DNA of 64,000 nt from Bugula neritina. Lineage: Eukaryota > Bryozoa > Gymnolaemata > Cheilostomatida > Bugulidae. The translations under genes and the position numbers were made by a program. Of this stretch, positions 12,701-25,000 are shown one piece after another (position 1 is the first letter of the stretch; each line of letters opens with the position of its first letter). The DNA lies in contig OZ037770.1 of NCBI GenBank assembly GCA_964035545.1, positions 6,634,229-6,698,228 on the forward strand, written 5' to 3'. Under the pieces are notes generated by a model, which did no database searches, had not been told where the DNA came from, and worked only from the letters and a program-made list of their open reading frames with translations.

Positions 12701-15356
12701 GCCAACAACAACCACGTCTGCAAACACAAACACTTGCCAATATAATTTATCTTAAAACTACAATAAACTGTGAAGTATGTTACTAGATTACTTTAGGATT
12801 GTTACTAACCTTGGAAGACTTGAACAAGGTGAAAATGCTTGTTGTTATTGAAGCACTGTTTTTTGTACTAATCTGCTGGTCTGAATTAAACTTTTGTTCA
12901 ATTGATGAAATATCTGAGATCTTCATATCCTTACAGTCCTGTTCCAAGGTTTCTTTGTTTTCCTATATGTATATGCAATAACTTGACAGTTTTAAAATAC
13001 ACTTAAAAAATATGTTACTATAGTATATACTTTATACAAGAGTAGATTTTCACAAATTAGAGCTAGAAAAGAAATCAATACTTTCGTTCTCAGTAACACT
13101 TTCACTTTCAAAAACATTTTTATGATGACCTCCTATATAGTAATTTTAGTTCATGTGCCATACAAATTATAAACTAAAACAGCAATCAAGTTGTTCTAAA
13201 CTTTTTCTGTTGCAAAAAGGAACTAAGGTAAGCAAATGAAAATGTATATGTGTGTACGTGAGTCATAACTTTCTGTATTTAAGAAGGAAAAGAAAGAGAT
13301 AAAAAAGTGACATAAAAATTGAGATAAAAAGAAAAAGAGAGGGGAGAGAGAGAGAGAAAGAGAGGGGGGAAGAGAGAGAGTAAATGTTAAAGAGAATGCA
13401 AAGAAGAATGCTACTTTACCTGGAAACCTTTGTTAATTTGTGCTTCAGTATGGCCAGAATCTTCAGGTAGTGTTTCCATTATGTTTATTTCCTTTTTGTC
13501 TGTTATCTTCGATTCTGCTTATAAATGTAAAGCAGTTTTTATATGCATATAGTAGTTTATTTGTAAACTAGAATTGGCCTCAAGTAAGTCGTTTGGTAAG
13601 ACTTACCATGCGATATCTGAATTGGCTCACAGAAACTTAGTCCAGCAATCACATGCAGAATGTGGAATATGGAGAAGTAGGCCACAGCTCTAGAATATCC
13701 CACTGTGTCAAACAGATGCTGAGACAACTTTGGCCAAACTGCACTGCCAACAATTGCACCAAAAGGGGCAAATGAGAATGCCAAGTTCTTGTATTTCAGA
13801 AAGTGCATGGATAGTATAGAGGAGCTTGCCACGTATGTCGCTGAGATTCCTATTCCTAGATAAACAAATTATAGATTGGTTCAACAAATCTTATTAAAAT
13901 GATCTTTTTATAACAGTTCATCATTACTTGATCACAACAGTTATTACTAGTGTTTTAGTTCAATATGCCACATCTTAATAAAACCATGAACACATTGTAT
14001 TTTAAAGCTTTAGAAAAGTGGTAATTTAGAATGGGGTGCTTGTAAGGAATATGTAGGGAATAGCTATTGTGTAGCGGTTAAAGTGCTGGCTCAGTAAAAT
14101 GCAAGAGGTTAGTGGTTTGAGTCCGAATACCAGCAGTGAAGTTAGGAAGAGCATTCGGTCACATAATTACTCTTTTGCCACATATAAATAAATTATTGGG
14201 CAGCTTTTGAAAAGCCCTTTTTAACAAAGGTTTTTAAAAAAGAATAATATTGACAAGGATAGTAGTTTACATCAGTGTTGTCACACTAGAAAAATGGCTT
14301 GTTAATAAACTCAACAGCTCAACCTTCAAGCTGGTGCCTGGTAGTATCTGCATACAAATACTAGCATCTGAAAGCATCTGCAAGCATCTGCAAGAACCTG
14401 TTATTACTTGCTAGTACCTGCTAGTATTCCAAACAAACATATCGCATGCCACTGCTTTGTAGCTAAAGACAGAAGTGACAGTCCAAGTATCAGGCAGATG
14501 CCTCCAGATATCTGAGTCACTCTGCATCCTACTTTCTTGACAAGAATAGAGGCCACAGGTGCTACAAAGGTAATTGAGAATTCATAATAGTATGTGTGTT
14601 ATAGGTAGTTAATCTTAGGTATCTTGCAGTAATTAGATTCTCTTTAAGATGTTTTATGCCCAATATTCATATAACAGATTAGAATTTGTAATTATCACAA
14701 TAAAGTCTGCAATATTCAAACTTAAAGAAACATCGCATCATACTTTCTATGCACATACTTTACACGTTAATGTTATAATAATAAACATGTATTGTATAGA
14801 CTTTATATAAAGTTATTGTCATGTGCTATTAAACTAGGTTAATGCAACACATTAATACCCAGTGTTATTTCCTTTCACTGTACAGTTATGCAATAGTTAA
14901 TACATATATCATGTATATGCAGTATTAATTTAGAATGCTTTTGTGAGTGAATTTAGATTTAAAGTAATAAATTATAAGCATTTTGATTTTAGTCTAAAGT
15001 TGATAAAATCTAACGGGGCAAAAGGACTTATAATATATTTACAAGACTAAACACTGAAGATTACTAGGAATGATGTTTATTTATAAATGAGAGCAAACCA
15101 GTTTCTTATTGCTTGAGAATTGTGGAGCTTTTTACTTACCAAACATGAACATGGTAGCTGTGTGTACTGATCCAATCAAGCTACTCTGCTGTAAACCAAT
15201 GCTGAAGAACTTAGAATGAACCACGGTGAGGTTCCCAATTACCCCAGATGTGAACCCCACGTGTACAAAGTGGGACAGGAAAGACATCATCATGATAAGC
15301 CACACATATCCTGTGTCCAGCTTCAACTTGCTTCTCTTTATGCAACAGTTGAACAT
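9771..15356 (-). CDS. Monocarboxylate-transporter-like protein A (SLC16/MFS), nine exons
   Basis: Exons: 15356-15140, 14561-14418, 13855-13607, 13514-13420, 12962-12810, 12717-12585, 12292-12159, 12013-11845, 9904-9771; 1428 nt, 475 residues, all GT-AG and in phase. The start at 15356 aligns with that of paralogue B. TM1 begins with DTGYVW (residues 14-19), a variant of the SLC16 signature [DE]G[GS][WF][GA]W. Residues 138-157 (HFLKYKNLAFSFAPFGAIVG) match the TM5 signature YFxKRRxLAxGxAxAGSxxG. A hydrophilic loop in exons 3-5 (about residues 200-275) separates the two six-helix halves. Expected role: proton-linked or facilitated transport of small organic anions at a membrane; the substrate cannot be told. 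An alternative in-frame acceptor at 9919 would add five residues. Intron 8 holds AT-rich repeats and intron 4 a GA-rich tract. Confidence 0.87.
10673..11085. mobile_element. Long-inverted-repeat MITE in intron 8 of transporter A
   Basis: The left arm (10673-10835) and right arm (10910-11085) are imperfect reverse complements over about 165 bp, starting GGGTCATTTTAC and ending GTAAAATGATCC (with one indel). Shared blocks include AGTAAAACACCAATAAATAC on one arm and its complement on the other. Confidence 0.75.
11100..11262. repeat. Degenerate AT-rich repeats with TGTGACCATATAT motif
   Basis: Several copies of TGTGAC(C/T)ATA(T/G)... separated by TATATTATATATT runs follow the right end of the MITE. 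Confidence 0.5.
11350..11640. other. GC-richer island, possible solo LTR
   Basis: This stretch is clearly richer in G and C than its surroundings, lacks an ORF, and carries an ACAATAAAGATTC polyadenylation-like motif near 11528. The composition suggests a solo LTR on the plus strand, but no paired end is visible. Confidence 0.3.
11641..11812. repeat. About 22-bp tandem repeat (GACCAGGTATATTATATATG), 7-8 copies
   Basis: Consecutive copies of GACCAGGTATATTATATATG with one- or two-base changes lie just inside intron 8 of transporter A, ending 32 bp from the exon 8 donor. A 146-residue plus-strand ORF across it is a by-product of the repeat. Confidence 0.85.
13320..13380. repeat. GA-rich (homopurine) microsatellite
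   Basis: An almost pure A/G run of about 60 bp lies in intron 4 of transporter A. Confidence 0.85.
14047..14175 (+). mobile_element. tRNA-derived SINE, copy 2
   Basis: An A box-like TGTGTAGCGGTTAAAG (near 14068) and a B box GGTTTGAGTCC (near 14114) precede GTTAGGAAGAGCATTCGGTC (near 14138). The head-to-body spacing matches the copy at 5313-5425. It lies in intron 2 of transporter A. Confidence 0.65.
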
Positions 15357-16299
15357 TTTTTCCTTCAAAATTTTAAAAGAATAAATTTTGAAATTTTTAT
15401 TTTGATTTGTTGTGAATTTTTTTTATTAAAAAAAGCCAAAAAGATTCATTCTTTGCTTGATTTAGCATTTTATTAAAGTTTAAAAGAGAATGTTTCACTT
15501 TACAGAGACAATATATCTCATGCTAAAACAGCTAGCTTATACACTGCATACATGTAACAAAAGTTTTGCAGATTCATATGATCCCATTTATTCATTTTAC
15601 TTTCAAATCATTTTTAGCTGCTAAACTTTGTAAGAACTTTGTCAGCATCTTATCTCTATAGTGTTTTTTCATCATTATAATTTAAAAAAAACAGTTTAAG
15701 AATTTTAAAGCTTTGAAATTTTTACATATTCAAAAATGAGCAAAGTCTAAAATGAAAAAATCATCAATTTCTGATTTCAAGAATCATTATTAAACTGAAA
15801 TGTAAAAATCTTTACTTATTAGCTTGCATACATATCACTTAGCTAGAAACTAGCAATTTTAGTTCATCCACTTAATATATTTTATTTGTATTTTGTCCTA
15901 CAAAGTTCACATTACTTTTCATATTTAAATTTTTCAATTTTTTATATAGACATGAAATGAGAATAATTCATTTTTATTCTAATTTGCAATTTTCTTACCC
16001 AAAATAACTAATAATATAATTATATATAAATATTTTAAATAAAATAAACCTATAATCTATTGTAACATATACTAACAGGAATTATTATAGACTATTCTAT
16101 ATTTATATGCAAACTTAAAAGAGACATAAGATGTGAGATATTGGTGGCTCATAAACTTGAACTAATATTTCCTATAATGCTCACACAGCTAGTGTTGCAC
16201 GTAGACTCCGTCCAAGCAACTAGAAATCTGCTCTATCAACTTATTTACCTGCAAACATGTCTGCATCATACTTACTTAGATAATTGTAAACAGCCAGGT

Positions 16300-16440
16300 A
16301 GTCAGTCTCCTGGACCTTCTAGATGTTACTAGATATCTGTAAATCCAGTGTCTCCTGAACTTTCTAGATGTTACTAGGTATCTGCAGATCCAGTGCCTCC
16401 TTAACCTTGTTATAGATGGTACGAGGTATTTGCAGAGCTG
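16300..16440. repeat. Degenerate 45-bp tandem repeat, about three copies
   Basis: Units share CTTTCTAGATGTTACTAG and ATCTGCAGATCCAGTG blocks, with the third unit more diverged. A short minus-strand ORF follows the repeat only. Confidence 0.7.
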
Positions 16441-16917
16441 GTGTATAGTGGTCTCTATCACTTATTGTCACAACTCTTTAGATTTTATAGTATCAATCTA
16501 CCTCCTCCGACTGAAACTACAATAGTCTATATCCTGCAGGTATCAGTGCTCACTTTCCTACCTCCAGTCTGTTTACAGGTAATAGATACTAATTTATTGC
16601 CATTCAACATCTGTATATTATATTATCAGATCAATTGTTTATAGCTCCTGATATTACAGCCACAATTGAATCCTATTACCTCCCGCATTATCTGATTGCA
16701 TGAGATACGCTATTTCTATCAAAATACGATTAAATATTTTTAACAACATTACTGTTTAGTATTAATACACATGAGCAGTTGAAAGCCCTATCTACCATCC
16801 ACACAAACCCACTGAAATAAATGGAGCATTTGTATAAATACATATTATATCTTTTAATGCAATAAATAAGTGAGTAAAATATAATAAGGTTTAATAGTTA
16901 CATATAATAGTGTTCAT

Positions 16918-17015
16918 CTATTTCTGTGTTCCGCAGTCTCTGAGCTGTATCTGCTGTCGGTAGATTTGATTGTAATTCAGCGGAGGGTTGAGTGCAGTGG
17001 CTATATTGGCAGCAC
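16918..17015 (-). CDS. Orphan terminal exon-like segment
   Basis: On the minus strand an acceptor (TTAAGCAG) opens a 98-nt frame, entering in phase 1, that reads AANIATALNPPLNYNQIYRQ and ends at a TAG stop (16918-16920) about 12 codons later. Composition is polar and protein-like, richer in G and C than the flanks, and unlike the surrounding AT-rich DNA. No upstream exon was found. It could be the last exon of an unrecognised gene or an alternative last exon of transporter B, whose exon 8 ends in the same phase. I do not recognise the protein. Confidence 0.3.
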
Positions 17016-17424
17016 CTGCTTAATTAGCTACTAGTCAGAAATGTTAGCTATTCACTTACTACAGCTCTTTAATTATGTTTGATATTATGTAATTAGCTCA
17101 CGTATGCCAAAGTATGTGTTAGACTGCAAATTAGTTCTCAACAAGAGAGGATAAATACAACAAGACAGTTATGCTAAAATATCATATTTGCTGAAAATAT
17201 TTCATCAACCAATAAACTGGGATGCAAAAGATAGGTTTTACTTTGAAATAAATTTTAAACAGTAATTTATGTTATTTTCGCATAATAAAAGTTATAATAA
17301 AAGCCTACAGCCAAATATAGATTATGGAGATTTTTAAATAGAAAACTTTTCAAGTACCTATTTGTGTGTTAAACTATAGCAGATATTAAATTTATCCATT
17401 ATATGATGATTTGGTAATTTTCAG

Positions 17425-17664
17425 TAGGGGTAACGGGGCACAACGGTTATAGGGGTACAAAATCATCGTGAAAATTTCATTATTCTGAAAGTTGTGAAAG
17501 ATATAGAAACAACAGACTGATACCTGTAATAGACAACAGATGCAGCATTAAGACTAGAGATTATTGAACTAGTAACTTGAAAAACAGACAAATGAGAGCA
17601 AAAAACTCAAAAATCAGCCCGTTGTGCCCCCCCCCCCCCCCCCTCTTACCCCTTGCCCCTATAT
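17425..17664. mobile_element. MITE with GGGG-rich inverted ends and poly-C run
   Basis: The left end TAGGGGTAACGGGGCACAAC and the right end (GTTGTGCCCC, C-run, CTTACCCCTTGCCCCTA) are inverted copies. A poly-C run lies near 17627-17643. A related end occurs at 7880-7945. Confidence 0.6.
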
Positions 17665-19557
17665 ATGAAGTGTAAAGATAAAGTTGATTTGTAGTTTGTG
17701 ATAATTGGTCAAAGTAAGTGAAAAGGGAAAATCACATATTTAACATAACAAAGTTTTTACTTCATTCTATGTATACCAAAATGTGGTATATATAAATTAT
17801 TTACACTCTAACATATTATATATACAGGTGCTTTACAGCTAACTGGGATGCATGTGTTGGCATTTATCATATAAACTAGTAAAATAATAAAATTAGTTTT
17901 AAAAAAGTGTTAAAAAATTGGGTAGTAAATATATGTGTTTAGCTCAAGTTCTTGACCTCTAGTCTCTTTAAACTGAACTTACTCTCACTACATACTGGTT
18001 ATAGGTCTCGTTACATAAAACAAGTACCTACTGTTTTTTATTTCATGCATTGATGCTCCTATAATGGTCGTGGTTTCATTGTGCTGCCCCTATAAGCCTT
18101 TAATAGTTAAAGACTACACTTTATCTGTACTATATAATATAATACATATGTGGAGCTACTGGGTCACCTCAGTACTACATCATACCTTATAGGATAACAA
18201 TTATATGATCACCCTATATATACTAAACATTTTAATTATGATCTTAAATTATATTTTCCCTTCATTAAGGAAATTTATTTAGTAGCTTAAAATTATGAGT
18301 AATTACTTAATAACACAGTACTTTAATGCATGACTTTGAGTTGCATACTCTATTCTTGCGTTTTGACTAAGCGTACAAATAATTGATTATTTTAATTAAT
18401 ATTTCATTAGGATCACCATTGGTACAGTCATTTTATCTTTTTATACATATTGCATGTCAAATAGTTTTTATGCTGTTCAACTAATAATCTGCGATTATTT
18501 ATATTAAAACAATAATTTGAGTGCATTGAGAAGAATTAAGTACTAGAGACTGATAATATTGTTTAACTTTAGAGTAAGAAAACAAAATAATTATATCCGG
18601 GCTGTATGGAAAGAAATTTTTATACCAAAAACATGTTTTGCAATCAAACAGTTTTATGGCATGGTAAATATTAGCTGCATTGTACCTATATATGTTCTGC
18701 TTTTTTTACTCAGTTCCTGTTTGATTGTTCAAAAGCTTTTGTAAGAAGATAACTCCAAATTATTTTCGAGAGTGCAAAACATATTGAGAGGGTAACTCCT
18801 AATTTCTAATACAATTATACTGCATGTTGTTAAAGGTATTGAGATATAAATCAATTTTAATTCAGTAATTAGAGCATCATATTAAGCAGATACCAATGAA
18901 CTTCAATGCAGCCTAAAATAACTAGCCAACACCTGACCATGTAAGTCTGTATGTCTTCTACTATAACCATTGTGATGTTAAATTTTGCTTATTTCATTGA
19001 ACGCTATAATATAGCTATTCAGTAAAAATGATGGATTTATAATTCCCAGCTATATACTTTATGTTTCATTTTTTATCAACTTGAGTTGTGGTAAATTGAG
19101 TTGAGAATTGAGATAAGAGCAATATTATTAGAGTGTAATTTAAAAACTAATTTTCAAAATAGATGAACAGTTTTTTAAAGTGCTAAGAGAACAGAATTTA
19201 GCAGTATATAAGTTTAGTGTATAGATTTTATGCTCCATAAAGAAACTTCTAAATAACATGAAACCAGGTTAAAAGTGCAAAATAACTCTTTTTTATTTTA
19301 TTTGGCTCAATTAAGCAATTTACAGGACAAATAACCCGTGGTTGTATTCTAAAAGAATGAAAAATGTAAAAGATATTGGGTCAACTTGAAGATTTATTCA
19401 GATATGTTGTGTTGGTTCATTGAAATACCTGAGCTAATGTTTAGGTTTATTGTAAACTAGTTTAACTCAACTCAGCTTAATAAACAACACGTGACGTACC
19501 AATGGAATTGATTACACTTTCAGGTTATAAAGTTTATGTGAGATAAGAAGTAGGTTG

Positions 19558-22032
19558 CTACTTTTTACTTCCTCTAACTCTACGAACCATCTCTGGTATG
19601 AGGAGTAAACTCCCGATTACTCCAGCACAGCCAGCCAGTACTAGTCCATACTGCTCCTCTGTCTTCACAGCCAGCAATGCTGCAACAAACACAACTGCAT
19701 GTATGCAGAGTTGTATAGAAGCCATAAAATATGTCCAAATAAGTTTGCCAAGTTTGCAGCAGTAAAAGATGCAACAGCATCTGAGCTTAGCTACAACAGC
19801 ATATGAGCTTAGCTACAACAGCATGTGAGCTTAGATACAACAGCATGTGAGCTTAGCTACAACAGCATGTGAGCTTAGCTACAACAGCATGTGAGCTTAG
19901 CTACAACAGCATGTAAGCTTAGCTACAACAGCATGTAAGCTTAGCTACAACGTTGAAGAATTTTTGTTTGTGGTAATATCTCACTTCATTTGAAAATATT
20001 TGACTCTGCTAGATTGTTGCAAATATGTGATTCTGATACGGCATAAAGTTTTTATTTTATATTATCTCTTTAGTTATTTTAGAGTGTAGATAGACTACAA
20101 AAGCAACAAAGAAGTTATTAATATTAGAGCAAAAGAGTAATGGTTAATTTCGTGCACCAAGACAATAGGCATAAATTGGAACATTGACGCTGAATAGTAC
20201 TGATAGCAAATATTACTGATACTAAATATTTTTAACAGTGACTCTGAAATTTCAAAGTTAAATAATTCAAGACGGGGAAGTTGAAAAAATTAAAATTGGC
20301 CAAAATTTTAAAAAGTTGTGTTTATTATAATTACTGGCGATACTGGTGCTCAGAGTTTATGGTAAGCCGAATCAGTTCATGCTGGTGACATTCACCAGTG
20401 GCGGCCACATGTAAATTGGAACTTATTCTCAGCTATAGAGTTACTTTCGAAAGCTCAAAGCCTACTTTAAATATTTTTATTTGAAAAACTTGTGTAGCTG
20501 TCTGCGGAGTCAATCACTTATTAACTAAGCTGTATATGTAGGGGAAGAGAACTACTAGCTGACAGTACTTACTATAGAGTGATGTACCAGCAAGACCTCC
20601 TACACTCTCAAATAGCAGTAAGAGACCAAACAGCAGGGGTATGAGATCCACATGACAGAACTCTGTAACTACTGCTAGCAGGTTGCTGATAGACATGGCA
20701 AAACTCATTCCAAACACAGCTATGACCGAATAGCACGACTCCTACAGCATTTCATCTACATTGAGTATCACGTTACACACAGAGGTCAAGGCTAAATCTG
20801 TATTTATGAGGTCCAAAGTATGACTGACCTTCACAGTGCAGTAGGGCACAACAACTGTCATCACGCTGTATAGTATAACAGTGAAGAAGTGGAGGTTTAG
20901 TCTGTCAAACTTAAGTGAACTCAGTGCCACCACCAGCAATGATCCAACTATCTTTGCTATTCCTAAATGACGTATAAACATGCATAAGCATTGTATAGAC
21001 AGTTATGGAAAAACTTTAAAGTGTTTCTAGGAAACTTAAAACTGTCATGAAAAAGTATTTTTGCTAAAAGGACTTTGGAGCTCAACTGGAAATATGACAA
21101 AACGCAACACAAAGGAGGGGGTGGTGGTTTATTAGAAAAATATACATGATTTTATCCAGTTAACACAATATCTCAAACTGCAAGACAGCTATCACATGTT
21201 TCAGCTGATGGCCATTTCTCGGGTATTATTTTGCAATGCTACCCTATAAATAGCATTAATTGAACATTGAGTAAAATATGCTCGAAAGCTTATTATGTGA
21301 CAAGTAAAACTACTTTTTAGGCAGTAGATGAAGTATTACATACAGGCTTATAGCTTTAGCGCAATTGTAAAGTGTAGGTTGTCAGCAAATACAGAGAGAG
21401 AAAACTTGATATTGAATGCATATTTTTAGCTGTAGTATAAAAGAAGTATTAGATAGGCTCCTGACTCCTAAGTGACCACTAGAGTCACTTGAACTCTTTG
21501 GCTTGGTTTTACACATCTTTCAAATATGCTTTAGTCAACCTATAAGTTTCAACTATTTCGTAGATATGATATATGATTTGTATTCTATAACACTTTTCTA
21601 CATTACAGTTGAATGCTATACTACAATACAACATAAATACTCAACTACCTATGCACTTTGTATTAGTATTAACCTACAGACCTTGTGTATAGCCAATGTA
21701 GAAAATCAATAGATAAGGGACAAATCTCGAAACAGCTGCTGTACACAGATTGAGATATTATGCTCTCATTTAGTGTTCAGCAATGACATTAAATGATTGA
21801 GCACTCTAGCCATAATCACAAATTTAAGCTGCTAGCATTTAGCAATGCTAGTGACTCCTAGGTGACCCCTAGAGTCACTTGAGCTTTCTGGCTGGTTTTA
21901 CACACCTTTTAATTATGCTTTAGTAAAACTATAAGTTTCAACTATTGTGAAGGTGTAGGCCATAGAACTCTGTTCTGTGCTGATGAGGGATAAATTCCAA
22001 AACAGCTGCTTTACACAGTTTGAGATATATAT

Positions 22033-22090
<58 letters not shown>

Positions 22091-25000
22091 AGTTAGAGGG
22101 TGAAGTGGTGCAACATACCCAAAACTACGACTGCCCACGTGACATCAGCATCTGCCAAGTCTGTGTATTTCATAAGATAATCATTTATTAGGATATGGAA
22201 AGTGTTACTACAGGAATTCCAGAGCAGGAAGTTTACCAACAACATCCAAACCTGTATAGGTATGAGCAAGTACAAGTACAATTTCCTGTGAGCTAGATAT
22301 ATTAAACACTTTAATTCTGTCTCCAAATACCCTTATTAGGAAACCATGCTTTGATCACCTTAAAAGTGTATGAATATATATATAATATATTTTACTTCAA
22401 AGGTATCAGACAATACAAAAGCCAGGAAAAACAATGACTGAACTATAGCAAAACATGTTTTAAATTCATCACAACTTTTGTTATTATTTAACGACTTTAA
22501 CATAATATGTGGTAATAGATTTGAAAAAATTTTATACCAATGAATTTTCCAACACACATAGCCAAAATATGACAAAGCCTATTACTCATGTAAGACCAAA
22601 GCTGTAGCAAGTTACAATAGAGATGGTAACAAAAATAAAACATGCTTACTTGCTATTTTTCAAGATATTATTTACTTTGTTGCTGGCCAATTAGCTCACA
22701 CTGCAAATTATTAGGAATACCTGCAGGGAAAACTCAGTAAATATTCATAATTTTAATAAATACAGTAGTCATGAGCATCTTACATAATTTAAATTATTAG
22801 GTGATTCAATCATTGATATATTTACATTATAATGTAATACCTAGTGCCTATATCTTATGTAATACCTATATCCACTTAATAAAAACCCATATACATATTG
22901 TCTATCTTATTTCTAGATCTTACATATATAAAAAATTAAACAGATATTATCATGCGTTCCACATATATTGCTTAAAAAATGACAACTAACGATGGACACG
23001 TATATATGTATGTACATGTACTTTACATAATATATTTGCAAAACTTTAAAGCCCATAAAAACTTGCATATTTGATATAATCATGTTCTATAGCTGTCAAC
23101 ACTAACACTTCCACTCACCTTAGGTAACCTTGCTAAAGCTAAAAGACTTTTAGAGACAGAAGAGCTAGCATCAGTTTGCTGTACAGTTGCAGGGCTAGTA
23201 TCTTCAGAGCCCGTTTCTTCTTTGCTCTCTTCTGCATCTTCTCCAGTGTTCTATAACATTAGATTGTAAGTTGGATGAAAGTCTTGCTTGTCAACCATAT
23301 GATTTTGAACCTAACTTATTTGAACAATTTTAAAATGTTGGCTTTTTTTCCAAAAGCTGTGAATAAAAACTTTAAATCAAATTTTTCAAATTTAAATTAG
23401 AATAGACTTTGTCATTGGGATATTAAATGTTGTTTGCATACTTGTCACGATGCTATGTTTGTTTGTCATGTAAAGCCAACAATAGTTTGGTATATTTCAT
23501 GTAATTTGTAGATTCTATTAGTTAAAGTCAGTCATAGTTACATGATTCAGTAACTGAAAAGGCTTAATGTTTATTTATTAGTTAATGTGAAGACAAAATG
23601 ACATTTCCAGTGGTTTGGCATTTTCTAGCATTAGTGAGAATAAGCGTTTTTATTGGTGACACGAACTTGCAACAACCTTGGTAAAAAAAGTAACAACTTA
23701 TGAAAATATTGACCTAATGGAAAATTTTAGTTTTATCTCATAAGTTTGACATTTTTTTGTTTTCAAATTTAAAGCGAATTTCATTGTTTTAACAATCAAC
23801 AAAGGTAATAAAATTGCTTTTTCTTATAACATCTTGTCGGGTTTTTTCTCCACATATGTTCATAATCTTACCAACATGCTAAAATACTCTATTTAGTAGT
23901 AAATGTCAGCTTTTTACAACGTTTTAAGCAAATACAATTTACTTCTTACGTTGAATGCATGGTTAGAATATCCTCCGTCAATTATACTCAGCTCCAGTTT
24001 TTTGTCACCTGCAGCATCAACTTCACCCTCTGCCTCAGTGATCTTCTCTGAGCAAAATATGCATACACTTGTTTAAGTGACAGTATATAGAATGCAGCAG
24101 TAAGATAATATATATTAGTTAAAGACACAAGTGGTGTAGTCTCCATTACCATGTGGCACTAAAGATTTACACTCAGGAGACTTTAGGACTATTTCACTTC
24201 AGAGTTATACCAGTAAAGTTTAGTACTCCTTTAGAAGTAAAGCTATGTAGTAATGTCAAACTCTCTTGCAATTTAGGTTTATTTCCTAAAGTTATGCATA
24301 AGTAAAATTCTGTAACCCTTAAAAACATAACCACTATAGCGTTACACTGTTGAATAGCACTTCACTAATCATTCAGTATCATTTAAATTGATGAAATACC
24401 ATCTGTTAAAACTTAACCAAGATATAACTTAACCTTCAACATCATTATTTGGATAGTTTGATAAAGAATAATTTGCTAAAAGGAGACAATCAGTAAGTGA
24501 TAAAGTCATAACACTTTTACACAATGTCCCACTTCACTTTAATTGTATATATGCTAATTAAGAGCACTCGGGGAGTTGCCTGGGAAAGTGATAACACTGC
24601 AGATAGCTCTGCAAGCTTAGATTTGGTACAAATAAAATAGTCTCTAAAAACCTTTGGCACAGAATCACCATGTTTTCATCAAAGAGACTATACAGAAACC
24701 TGCAGGGTAGTTAATGCTATGAATGCAAAGACTCCCTACAAACATAGGCACGTTATAAATCCTATCTTCTAACAATCCATTTAACTATTTTCATTTACGT
24801 ACCATCATTTGGTTCACTCTCCCTTTGAAAAACTTCACAAAAGCTTAGTCCAGCTATTACATGCAGAATATGGAATATGGAGAAGTAGGCCACAGCTCTT
24901 GAATATCCCATCATGTCAACCAGATGCTGACACAACTTCGGCCAGACAGAATTCCCAATGAAGGAGCCCAAAGAGGCAAAGGAAAAAGCAAAATATTGGT

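Larger units (their letters stand above)
15369..19557. other. Region between transporters A and B
   Basis: Mostly AT-rich non-coding sequence. It contains a degenerate 45-bp repeat at 16300-16440, an orphan exon-like segment at 16918-17015, a MITE with a poly-C run at 17425-17664 and a possible polyadenylation signal for transporter B near 19393-19398. Confidence 0.5.
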
